Assembly: GCA_900642245.1 (NCBI GenBank)
Contig: CAAAJI010000531.1
Location: forward strand, 20,393-34,431
Reading direction: 5' to 3'
Source of the DNA: Fragilaria radians
Lineage: Eukaryota > Bacillariophyta > Fragilariophyceae > Fragilariales > Fragilariaceae
Length of the DNA: 14,039 nucleotides
A program made the translations under genes and the position numbers. The notes beneath the pieces are model-generated. The model did not search any database and was not told the origin of the DNA. It worked only from the letters and a program-made list of their open reading frames with translations. This document shows, piece after piece, positions 6,145 through 14,039 of the stretch; position 1 is the stretch's first letter; each line of letters opens with the position of its first letter.

Positions 6145-8401
6145 ATGAGTCGGGCAAATTGTCCCAGTGATGGACCAGATCCAGTTACTTTCGCAAATGC
6201 TGTTGCGGCAGCAGTTGAAAGAATCATAGCAGCCAGAGAAGCAAGCCCAAGAGCCCCTTTTGAAATCTCTCCCGCACTTGCACAACCAAATGTATTGGAT
6301 TACTCATCAGGCTTTGGAGCAAAGGTATTTTCAAAAGCTACAGAGCCATTAGCAATAACATTTAGCCTTGAAAAACCTAACATCAGAGTACTGATCAATG
6401 CGTTACAAGTCAGGTCTGAAACCTTTGGATGTAATTCCCTTTTGAACATAAACATCATGCCTGATGATCAATCACCAATGTACAAGAGCCTTATCCAAGA
6501 GCATGGACAATGTTCACTTTTCCAAGTACGGAAGGATAGTTCAAGATACATACACACAGACACCAGAAAAAGACAAAATAACTACCAGCTTTTTGTATGC
6601 CTAACTAACTCTGTTGATGACAACACAAAGCGATTGTTAGCCTGTGAAGAAAAGGTTTATTGTGCAAGTGGACATCCCTGTGGAGTGACATACCTTAAGC
6701 TGCTAATTCAGAAGGCAGAAGTGGATACAAGAGCCACAGCTGCCCACATCAGAAGAGACTTAAATCAATTAAACATTTATATGGTAAAAGAAGCCAAGCA
6801 CAATATTGTCCAATTCAATTAGCACGTCAATGAGCAATTAAGCATTCTATCCTCAAGAGGTGAATCAAACAACAATATCATCATTAATCTATTCACTAGT
6901 TACCTTGCCTGCTCAGACAGGAAATTTATTGAATATATTGAGAAATGTCAAGATGAATATGAAGAAGGAGTAGATATCCCTTACCAGACACTCATGATCA
7001 AGGCTGAAAAGAAGTACCAATCTAGAGTCCTTAATAATGAGTGGAACAGTCTTTCCCAGGAACAAGAAGAGATAATTGCACTCAAAGCAAAAGTAGCTTC
7101 CCTGTCAGAAAGAAAAACAATGTACAAGCAACACAATGTCAAAAATAATGCCCCTAACCCTGCAAACAAAGAAAGCAAAAAGCCATCAAATCATAAACAC
7201 AAAAGGTCTCCAGGAGAAAAGAAGAATTGAAAAGCCAACTGATGGAGCAAAAGTGAAACAGATTCAAGGGTCTACATGGCATTATTGTGATAAACATCAA
7301 CCCTGGGGTCGTCACAAAACAAAAGAGTGCTGATTGACCACAACCATGAATGAAAATATCAAAGCCTATACCGCCATGGCATCACTTGCCAACATTGGAA
7401 TAAATGATGCAATTGGGGAACCAGATAAATTTCAATTAAACAATCAGCCAACATACTACCTTACCTTTCTAGGAACATTATTGACTGCAATTTTCATCTT
7501 CATTGCAACCATCAGGAGAAGCACAGAAATGGTCATTATCAGGTTTCATAATTCCTTTTTGGATATCAAAGGGTACTGTAGATCTATCACAACATTATCA
7601 AGGAATGTAATTGATTCAATGAAGCATTGTTACAAAGAGCTACCTGCCAATGGTTTTCAAACAGTTACTGGAAATTGCAATATAATGCCTGCTTATGATA
7701 CAGACTCCTTTATCATTGGTATCGACAATCATGCCTCTGCATCAATGACAAATGACCCAAAAGACTTTATTGGAGACATCAAGGAATCTAGCAACAAAAT
7801 AAAGGGGATAAAAGGTCATCTAGACTCTGCTATGATAGGAACTGTGAGATGGCACATTCAAGATGCCACGGGTAAAACACATTGATTTGACTTACCAGAG
7901 ACATATCTTGTACCAGACCTACCAATTAGACTCCTAAGTCCACAACATTTGGCAAAAGAAATGAACAGGAAATACAATGCAACTGATGTTATCCTATGTA
8001 CTACATTTTCTGATCGGGTGATACTCTCCTGGAATGGCAATAAGTACAAAAGAACAGTACCACTCAACAAAAGCAATGTGCCGGTAATCCAATCTGCTCC
8101 AGGGTATAAAAGGTACTTATCCATACCCCAACCTGTTGGTGAACATCAAAACTTTGCTTATAGTGAAAATCTATCAATTATAGGCCATGAAGAAAGCACC
8201 GATCATCAAGGATCAAAAGATGAAAAGAATAATGTACCTTTAGATGAATCTGAAGACTCTGAAATCACTAAGACCACCCCTGAAGCTGAATTGTACTTAT
8301 GGCATATGGGATTAGGGCACATGTCATTCATAAAACTACAAAGTATGGCAGAAGCTGGAGATCTACCTAGGCAATTAGCCTACTGCCCCATCCCAATTTG
8401 C
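6145..8401 (+). pseudogene. Truncated copia gag-protease-preintegrase relic (element B)
   Basis: Gag starts at ATG 6145 in frame 1. It reads through a TAG at 6820-6822 and a coiled-coil-like stretch (about 6985-7130) to 7228, then shifts one frame. The CHHC knuckle WHYCDKHQPWGRHKTKEC (C-x2-H-x5-H-x4-C) follows at about 7280-7330 and is closed by TGA 7331-7333. The frame continues with a hydrophobic 20-residue segment (7454-7513), then the aspartic protease site IGIDNHASASM (Asp at 7724-7726; D-N-H-A-S instead of D-S-G-A-S). A TGA at 7883-7885 is followed by the protease end (LVPDLPIRLLSP) and the GAG-pre-integrase block LWHMGLGHMSF. The frame stops at TGC-TAA (8399-8404), just at the first Cys of the integrase C-x2-C. 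Integrase core, RT and RNase H are absent. Stops and the shift show it is dead. Confidence 0.82.
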
Positions 8402-8403
8402 TA

Positions 8404-8475
8404 ATATTGTGTGATCAGAGCTATTCTTAATCTTTTAATTAGTAATCACAACTTTTAGAGGAACTTATGTTTAAA
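8404..8475 (+). repeat. Copia LTR relic tail, copy 2
   Basis: Matches 4480-4555 (TATTGTGTGA, AATCTTTTAATTAG, AATCACAACTTTTAGAGGAA, CTTATGTTT) but lacks the ~67 bp left part present in copy 1. It begins exactly where element B breaks off, so 8402-8404 is a rearrangement or insertion junction rather than a natural element end. Confidence 0.65.
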
Positions 8476-9060
8476 GAATCGGCTGTGTCGGAGGGAATCT
8501 TGAAGAAAACAAAACCACAAGAATTATACATCGAAATAGTGAAAACTCTGTAGCCAAGTTTCTCATGCTTTCATTCTCGCTATACTTTTGTCAGCTATGT
8601 GGTTTCCACCCTTTTAAGAGGTCTCTCAAACGAGCTTTCAAACTTTCAAAACATGAACTCAACGAACAATCGGAGTTTGACATTCGTTATTTCGTACTTT
8701 TGATAATAGAGAGATCATCACTGTAAGACATGGATTCATTGGAGTGAACCAGTAGCCTATTTCATATCTAGTGTGATGAACAAACTTGAAGTTTATCCCT
8801 TGTGCTTTCACAAGTGACTTGAGGTTTACTCCGCACGCTGCAAAAAACGTTTTCATTACTTCTTGATGATGAGGCTGCCAAAATCGTTGCCATTTTTTTC
8901 TGTCAAAACATTTGGCGATATTTCAATGTCTTTTTTGTTTGGTGAAATAGTGCAAATATTAATGTGTAAGACATTAATTTTGTGTCCATTGTTAGGTTAT
9001 ACATTTGTCGTAACTCTTCTGTTCCAAATATACCGGAGTATTCTCGTACGTAGGATGTAT
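8476..9060. other. Extra ~590 bp segment present only in repeat copy 2
   Basis: Copy 1 runs ACTTATGTTTTAAAATTC without a break. Copy 2 has ATGTTTAAA (8467-8475), then this segment, then ATGTATTTAAATTC (9055 on). The short matching ends suit either a deletion between microhomologies in copy 1 or an insertion in copy 2 with a TTTAAA duplication. A minus-strand frame is open from 8925 to 8659 (about 88 codons, containing AACGVNLKSLVKAQG). I recognise no family, no terminal repeats and no RNA gene in it. Confidence 0.5.
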
Positions 9061-9760
9061 TTAAATTCTTCATGGTCCTTAGAAAATAAAGTGAATCATA
9101 CTCCAAAAGTTGAGATCCTCGTACGTTGTTAGTCGTTGGTTTGCCATTAAATGTTTTGAATTAACCTAACGCAGAGTTGCAGTTTATGGCTGTACACCAG
9201 TTTTGGCCGAAAATGTAATCTAGCCAATAATGTGACGAATTGAAAAAATAAAGGATTTTGATAGGATAAATTTTGTAGTCCCTAGTTTTTGGCCGATTTC
9301 ACAACATCATGCTGAAGAAAAAGTCATACAGCCAAGAAGAATTAGATGAAGCTGTTGAAAAGTATGTTGGGGATATAAAGCTAAGAGTTGGATGTATAGC
9401 GTTTGCCTATGTTCCCAAGAGAACCATTTCTAGTTTAGCAAAGAACAAAAAGATGGAATCGAAACAAAAAGGCCTGAACCTCTGCCAATTTAGTCTGTGA
9501 AAATAGAAGTTGATCTCAAGGCCTGGATTGTTGGCATGCAGCGTCAAGGCTTCCCTGCCTCCAGGGATGCCATACTTATCAAAGGTAATGAGCTCATTCA
9601 TTCAACGTTTGGGAACTCTTGTCAAGTTTGTTCATTGAAACGTGGATTGTTGAATAGATTCCTTGAACAACATCCAATACTGTGCTTGTGAACTGCACAA
9701 AGTTTCAAACTTGACAGAGCAGAAGCCTCAGAAGAAGGTCATAAAACTCTCTTCTGTGAG
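9061..9760 (+). repeat. Repeat unit copy 2, left part (interrupted)
   Basis: Matches 4556-5255 with about 5 % differences by eye. It carries the same pair of 17-bp repeats and the transposase N-terminal remnant, and stops at GTGAGCTTT where the copia element is inserted. Its continuation is at 13391-13938. Confidence 0.8.
9309..9760 (+). pseudogene. Pogo/Tigger-like transposase remnant, copy 2, N-terminal part
   Basis: Better kept than copy 1. The psq HTH frame (9309-9500) is open: SYSQEELDEAVEKYV, AFAYVPKRTISSLAKN. The same -1 frame change as in copy 1 is needed near 9495. The CENP-B-type HTH then follows (DLKAWIVGMQRQGFPASRDAI; LLNRFLEQHP, with Leu for the Trp in copy 1). The TGA that replaces the expected Arg is at 9689-9691, as in copy 1. 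Shared lesions mean the unit was already broken before it was copied. The frame continues to 9760 and is then cut by the copia LTR; without the insertion it would run in frame into the tail at 13391. Confidence 0.78.
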
Positions 9761-9764
9761 CTTT
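9761..9764 (+). repeat. Putative target site duplication, left copy (CTTT)
   Basis: CTTT lies directly before the 5' LTR here and again directly after the 3' LTR (13387-13390). It may be 5 bp if the next base (T on the left, C on the right) was once identical; copia elements usually make 5 bp duplications. Removing the element and one CTTT gives a sequence that aligns with uninterrupted copy 1 at 5245-5262, which supports the boundary. Confidence 0.6.
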
Positions 9765-9956
9765 TTGGAAAATTTCCTTTACGTTCATTCAAGCTTAGTT
9801 TATTTGTTTAGGGCTTATCCAGTAGGGATATTAGGAATTCGAAAATATGTGCGCCATCAAAATGTGAGTCAGTCTTAGATTAATCTTTTATTTAGTCACA
9901 ACTTTAAGGAGGAACCTTTCTCTTGCCTGTTCAAGCTTCTGCTCCTACCACCTTGA
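9765..9956 (+). repeat. 5' LTR of copia element C
   Basis: 192 bp, starting TTGGAAAAT (or TGGAAAAT) and ending CACCTTGA. It differs from the 3' LTR at about 6 positions by eye (near 3 %), pointing to an insertion that is not very recent. The usual TG...CA ends are not perfect. Right after it (9957 on, TCCTTTAGATCC) I could not match a standard initiator-Met primer binding site. Confidence 0.88.
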
Positions 9957-10087
9957 TCCTTTAGATCCTTTCTGAAGATAGACAGCATTTCAACACGTTT
10001 AAACGTGGGTACCTACTATACGTCTAGTTGGATCACAAGGACTTTTCGTTTTGATTAATTCCTGTTGGTTTATTGGCAATATTGAAG
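9957..10087 (+). other. Untranslated leader of copia element C
   Basis: Between the 5' LTR and the gag ATG at 10088. It should contain the primer binding site and packaging signals, but none can be named with confidence. GTTTAAAC is a short palindrome near 9999. Confidence 0.4.
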
Positions 10088-10795
10088 ATGACAGATTTGA
10101 GTACTATTCGTGTCATCCCTTTCTGCGGAAAGGTTGATGAGTGGCCTATTTGGAGTGAAAGGTTCCTAGCCAAGTCAAAGCGTTTTGGTTTCAAGGAATT
10201 GTTATTAGGAAAGTTGTCCATCCCTAAAGCAGATGAAGAGATGGATCTAGAATCTGAATCTGGAAAGAAGAAGTCTGTTTTCATCAAGTTAAATGAGATT
10301 GCCTACTCTGAGCTCATTTTATCAATAGATATTAAGACTAGTAGCGGAAACGTTGCTTTTAACTTAATTAAAGGCTGTAAAAGTAAAGACTATCCAGATG
10401 GAAACGCAGCCATGGCGTGGGAAAGGCTTAAGAATAAGTATGAGCCTATCTCTGCTCCTTCTTTGGTAAAGTTAGAGAAGCAATTCAGAGAGTTGTCCTT
10501 AAAGAAAGATGAGGATCCAGAGGTTTGGATTACACACTTAGAAGATCTCCGTGTAAGACTTGAAGCCATGAACTCAATCATCTCAGATAATCAGTTTATG
10601 AATCATATTCTGAACAATCTTACTTCGGAGTATGAACTTCAAGTTACAATGATGGAAAGGAGAGTTGGAGATGCTGAGAAACCGCTCACAATTGAAGAGA
10701 TCAGGGGAAAGTTGAGCCTACGTTTTGAAAGGTTGAATTTAAATACTTCAAAACAACAGAGAAGGCGAAGATTTAGAAGAAAATGCATTTTTTAG
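10088..10795 (+). pseudogene. Copia gag (capsid part), element C
   Basis: A 235-residue frame from ATG 10088 to TAG 10793-10795. It has the copia gag pattern: WPIWSERFLAKSKRFGF near the start, then EIAYSELILSIDIKTSSG, AMAWERLKNKYEP, SLVKLEKQFRELSLKKDEDPE, HLEDLRVRLE and FMNHILNNLTSEYE. It forms the particle shell and binds RNA in intact elements. The frame ends before the zinc knuckles; these lie in the next frame (open from 10743), so one base seems lost or gained around the A-run at 10748-10760. Normal diatom copia elements carry gag and pol in one frame or with a set shift; here mutation is the simpler reading. Confidence 0.8.
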
Positions 10796-12296
10796 CGGGC
10801 AGTTTAAAGGAAAATGCCGTAATTGTGGACAAGTTGGGCACAAGTCATTCCAGCGCAAAAATAGAGGATCTCACCATGGAGGAAATAGCGGTAGCTCAAG
10901 CGGAGCTATTTTTTGCTCATATTGTCGTAAGCCTGGCCATGACAAGAAAAATTGTCTCAAACTCAAGAAGAAGGAATCACGATTCAACCATGCCAACGCT
11001 AGTAACGGTTACTCCAACCGACCAAACTTCAAATCACAAGATGTAGTTTTTACGGCAACTGCAAGTGATGAAAAGATAGGTAACGACATCTGGATCTGTG
11101 ACAGTGGAGCCAGTGGACACTACTGCATGTCTATGGTTGGAATGTTTGATATTCAAGACATAGATGTTACAGTCGGAAATGGCAGTAAGATGAAGGCAAC
11201 TAAGGTTGGAAGTCTCAGACGTCAGGTTATTCAACTTAATGGTTCTACATTGGACATCGTTATTAAGAAAGTTAAGTACCTACCTGATTTATGTGCTAAT
11301 CTCTTCAATCTTAACAAAGCAATCAAGAATGGCTTTGTACTCAGTAATCAAGGTGAGAGCATTTCCCTCACAAAGGGATCTTCAAGCATCACATTTGATA
11401 GGATCATTAAGAGTTTGGATGGCACTATCTCAGGAATCAAGATGATCCCGATTGAGCCCCCTTCTGCTTATATTGCTCAGAATAAAGCAGATGCAAGTAA
11501 GACCATTGATGTGAACAAGTTCCACAACATGATTGGACACTGCGGAGTAGATTGCTTGACAAAGACTGCTCAAATTTACGGTTTGAAGTTGAAAGGTGAT
11601 CTCAAGGTCTGTACTGATTGTGCCATTGCAAAGGCAAGGCAGAAGAACGTTAACAGAGACTGGAAGGGTGGAAGTCAAGTGCCTGGAGAGAGAATTTATC
11701 TAGATGTAAGCTCTATTAGAGATGAAAGTTATGGTGGTTCCCGCTTTTTGTGCTTATTAGTAGATGACTACACAGATTACTGCTGGAGCATCTTTTTGGA
11801 GAATAAGAGTGATCTGAAGTGTAAGGTCATGACTCTGATGACGGATTTGAAGATAGCTGGGATCGAAATCAAGCACGTAAGATGTGATGATTCAGGAGAG
11901 AATAAAGCTTTATTTCAAGCCTGCAAAGGTAAAGGATATGGTATAAACTTCGAATTTTCTGGTCCTCGAACCCCACAGCGAAATGGGAAGGCAGAGAAGA
12001 AGTTCCAGCCTTTCTTTGAAAGAATCAGAGCCATGTTGAATAGTGCAGAGCTCATTGATCATTTAAGATCTAGAGTATGGGCAGAATGCGCTATGACAGT
12101 CACTTTTCTGTCCAATATCACATCCATCAAGAGCAAGCCGATCTGTCCTTATCAACTCCTGTTTGGAAGTAAGCCAAGGATGCCTGAAAGTTTAAGATCC
12201 TTTGGTGAAATAGGCATTGTCACAACTAAGAGTGATATTCAAGGGAAGTTAACCAACAGAGGAACTCCTTGTATGTTCATGGGCTATTCAAAGTGA
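10743..12296 (+). pseudogene. Copia zinc knuckles, protease and integrase, element C
   Basis: A continuous frame with no ATG until 11127, so translation would depend on upstream gag. Knuckle 1 (10815 on) reads CRNCGQVGHKSFQR: the last Cys is Arg (CGC at 10854). Knuckle 2 (10914-10955) is a full C-x2-C-x4-H-x4-C. The protease site DSGAS starts at 11100. Integrase counted from Met at 11127: zinc site H133, H138, C162, C165; catalytic D193 (11703), D254 (11886) and E290 (11994) in TPQRNGKAE. All three catalytic residues are kept. The frame ends early at TGA 12294-12296, just after the MFMGYS motif that normally leads to the RT region. Confidence 0.83.
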
Positions 12297-12968
12297 AAAA
12301 GCAAAACTATTTCATACGTTTGATGCTAAAATTCTATTTCTGAGTAAGAGAACAAGATGTGATATACAACCAGCAGTCGCTTTCTTAACTACACGTGTGA
12401 AGAATGCATGCAAAGAGGACTGGACAAAGCTATTTAAAGTGATTCACTATCTTAAGTCAACAATAAACGATACATTGACTCTAAAAGCAGATGGTACCAG
12501 AAACATAAAATGGCATGTGGATGCATCGTTTGCCGTTCACAATGATTTCTAGAGTCACACGGGTGGAGTTATGTCATTGGGAGCAGGAGCAATTCAAACA
12601 GTTTCCACAAAACAGAAAGTGAATACCAAAAGCTCTACCGAAGCAGAATTGGTATCTCTGGATGATGTTATCTCAAAAGTGATGTGGACAAAATTGTTTC
12701 TTGAAGCACAAGGATATGATATTAAGGAGAATATCATCTATAGAGATAACCAAAGCTCAATGAAACTAGAGATGAATGGAAATTTAGTTCAAGCAAAAGG
12801 TCGAGACATTTCAATATTAAATACTTCTTTATTACTGACCTCATTGCAAGAGGAGAAGTTTCAATCAAATACTGTCCAACCAGTGCAATGATAGCTGATT
12901 TTATCACAAAACCATTAACAGGACAAAAGTTTAGAGATATGAGAAAAGCAATTATGAATGAGGAATGA
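12292..12968 (+). pseudogene. Copia post-RT connection and RNase H, element C
   Basis: Frame 1 begins at the integrase end with KLFHTFDAKILFLSKRTRCD, a segment found after the RT palm in copia pols. RNase H follows: WHVDASF (Asp at 12520-12522), SHTGGV, SSTEAEL (12634-12651) and YRDNQS (Asp at 12745-12747). A TAG at 12550-12552 breaks the frame before SHTGG. A frameshift near 12803-12812 moves the end (YCPTSAMIADF, ITKPLTGQKF) to another frame that stops at TGA 12966-12968. No YVDD box or any RT motif lies between integrase and this part. Confidence 0.82.
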
Positions 12969-13181
12969 AACTGCACCAGTTACCCAGCAGGAGTGTGTTG
13001 CAGTAATTTAGTTATTTTAGTGATACTCATCATACAAGTAAGGAAGAAAGAAGAAAAGAGAAAATTAGAGGCTCTGCGAGTCGGACGAGGCAAAGAATCA
13101 CATTTTAGTCTAGAATCTAAGACCTAGTAGGAAACGAGTGATTTGAAGGATTCTTTTTACTTCTGACAAAGTAATTTCAAT

Positions 13182-13194
13182 AATAAGGAGGGTA
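13182..13194 (+). other. Polypurine tract of copia element C
   Basis: AATAAGGAGGGTA lies directly before the 3' LTR and is the expected place and composition for the plus-strand primer. The 12969-13181 stretch before it is non-coding and shows no other feature. Confidence 0.65.
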
Positions 13195-13386
13195 TTGGAA
13201 AATATCCTCTACGTTCATTCAAGCTTAGTTTATTTGTTTAGGGTTTATCCATTAGGGATATTAGGAATTCGAAAATATGTGCGTCATCAAAATGTGAGTC
13301 AGTCTTAGATTAATCTTTTATTTAGTCACAACTTTTAGGAGGAACCTTTCTCTTGCCTGTTCAAGCTTCTGCTCCTACCACCTTGA
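13195..13386 (+). repeat. 3' LTR of copia element C
   Basis: 192 bp, same length and ends as the 5' LTR (TTGGAAAAT to CACCTTGA). It is followed directly by CTTT, the putative target duplication, and then by the resumed repeat unit. Confidence 0.88.
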
Positions 13387-13390
13387 CTTT
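13387..13390 (+). repeat. Putative target site duplication, right copy (CTTT)
   Basis: Partner of 9761-9764. It is followed by CAAAACATTG, matching CATAACATTG in uninterrupted copy 1 (5254-5263). Confidence 0.6.
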
Positions 13391-13560
13391 CAAAACATTG
13401 TATTGTACAAACTCAAATCTTGCTTCTCCCACCAGTCACTGATAGAGTTCCCAAGAGACGCAAAGCACTAGACATTCAAACTGACTCTTCAATAGAGACC
13501 AACTCAATAGAATCTAGTTTAGACAGTTATGTCAGAAAATATTTATCAATACATAAATGA
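13391..13560 (+). pseudogene. Pogo-like transposase C-terminal tail, copy 2
   Basis: From 13420 the frame reads LLLPPVTDRVPKRRKALD and ends DSYVRKYLSIHK with TGA at 13558-13560. It is the same 46-residue tail as at 5283-5423 in copy 1, with about nine residue changes and no length change. A Lys/Arg-rich PKRRK patch could serve as a nuclear signal. Before the copia insertion it was in frame with the CENP-B-type HTH at 9497-9760. Confidence 0.65.
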
Positions 13561-13938
13561 GTTTCAAAATTCTTCCTTAAATTGAATTGAATAATACATG
13601 TATGAAATCCAGCCATAAACTGCTGATCATCTTTCACATCCTTTGTTTTTGCCTAACTTTAAGCATCAATATCTGAATGCAGAAGTAATTCTTATGCATT
13701 CACATACATCATTCATTAAACAATGATGCTATTTTACTTACAAACGCAAAATTGTGTGCAAGCTCCCTTTTCCTTAAGGGTAAAATTTACTGCGATTTTA
13801 CGTTAGTGTAAATCTGTTAACTACTTAATATACTAGATAGCTAGTTAATGACATACTGATAACATTACTGACGTCATCTTTCTTCTTATATTGCGAAATG
13901 ATGGCTTTGACGGCTTAATATTTCGGTCTCTTTTGTAC
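13391..13938 (+). repeat. Repeat unit copy 2, right part
   Basis: Continues the unit broken by element C and matches 5254-5797 closely, including non-coding stretches such as CCTTTTCCTTAAGGGTA. Position 13869-13876 reads TGACGTCA, whereas copy 1 has TGGCGTCA (5734-5741). Homology ends at TTTTGTAC (13938). Confidence 0.8.
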
Positions 13939-14039
13939 GTGTTGTTTTCTTACTCTAACACAATCGTCTGGATTTCTCGTATCATCTTCGAAAGCAAGAT
14001 GTAGATGTATGTCAAATCTAAGAAGCGAACAGCAGCAAA
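13939..14039. other. Right edge, unique sequence
   Basis: No homology to the rest of the window and no coding pattern in these ~100 bases. Confidence 0.4.

Larger units (their letters stand above)
9765..13386 (+). mobile_element. Copia LTR retrotransposon lacking reverse transcriptase (element C)
   Basis: A 3.6 kb element with 192 bp LTRs, gag, two zinc knuckles, protease, integrase and RNase H in Ty1/copia order. The RT palm that normally follows integrase is absent: the frame ends at GYSK-stop (12296), and the next recognisable protein (from 12292, another frame) is already the post-RT connection LFHTFDAKILFLSK. About 1-1.3 kb seems deleted compared with usual copia elements of ~5 kb. It sits inside repeat unit copy 2. 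At least one gag/pol frame break, one RNase H nonsense codon and one late frameshift are also present, so it is non-autonomous. Confidence 0.88.

Noticed and set aside
6145..8401. Stop-codon reassignment or programmed readthrough to explain the internal TAG/TGA in element B
   Set aside because: Both TAG and TGA occur together with a frameshift and a truncation, while the CRN-like gene uses TAG normally as a stop; decay is simpler.
8863..9132. An 89-codon + frame in the extra segment
   Set aside because: It runs from the unexplained segment across the junction into the repeat unit, so it cannot be an old gene of either.
9957..10087. A tRNA-Met primer binding site after the 5' LTR
   Set aside because: No convincing TGGTATCAGAGC-like match was found.
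10743..10800. Programmed gag/pol frameshift in element C
   Set aside because: Possible, but the zinc knuckles of gag already lie in the second frame and other clear lesions exist (TAG 12550, late frameshift), so an indel in an A-rich run is more likely.
4413..13938. Idea that the two repeat copies are LTRs of one giant element around element B
   Set aside because: The copies contain transposase remnants, lack target duplications and matched outer ends, and element B has its own unrelated truncation.
5798..14039. Simple tandem duplication of repeat unit plus element B
   Set aside because: After copy 2 (13939 on) the sequence does not match what follows copy 1 (5798 on), so element B was not part of a tandem unit.

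Overview
The window looks like an AT-rich stretch of a unicellular stramenopile genome, most probably a diatom. This rests on protein families read directly from the sequence. Several LTR elements are Ty1/copia type with algal/diatom-like features: a gag CHHC knuckle, a D-N-H-A-S protease site and an RNase H reading S-H-T-G-G-V. The only intact-looking host-type gene is an intronless Crinkler (CRN)-like protein. No tRNA, rRNA or CRISPR array was seen. The species cannot be named from this sequence alone.

Layout. (1) Positions 1-984 show no recognisable gene. (2) Positions 985-1800 look empty on the + strand, but the minus strand holds a badly decayed copia relic: two diverged gag fragments (a ~180 bp direct repeat) flank a reverse transcriptase fragment. 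(3) Positions 2043-3725 encode a 560-residue CRN-like protein: a ubiquitin-like header, a PD-(D/E)XK-like nuclease middle and a small protein-kinase-like C-terminus. (4) Positions 3726-4412 are mostly unassigned, with one weak minus-strand ORF. (5) Positions 4413-5797 are a repeat unit: a diverged copia LTR relic followed by an internally deleted pogo/Tigger-like DNA transposon that keeps both N-terminal DNA-binding domains and the C-terminal tail but has no DDE catalytic core. (6) Positions 6145-8401 are a dead copia gag-protease fragment that breaks off in the integrase zinc site. (7) From 8404 a second copy of the repeat unit begins. It carries ~590 extra bases (8476-9060) and is split by a copia element (9765-13386) whose right-hand partner sequence resumes at 13391-13938.

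The inserted copia element has near-identical 192 bp LTRs (about 6 differences by eye), a putative CTTT(Y) target duplication, gag, protease and integrase. The whole reverse transcriptase palm is missing, so integrase runs almost directly into the connection/RNase H region. It could move only with enzymes supplied by relatives, and its own frames are also broken.

The order of events can be partly read: LTR relic plus internally deleted pogo unit first, spread to two places, then copia insertion into the second copy, then decay. The CRN-like gene sits as a more GC-rich coding island between transposon graveyards. No gene cluster working as one pathway is visible. The points of most interest are the tripartite CRN architecture, the transposon unit that keeps only DNA-binding and tail segments, and the RT-less copia element.
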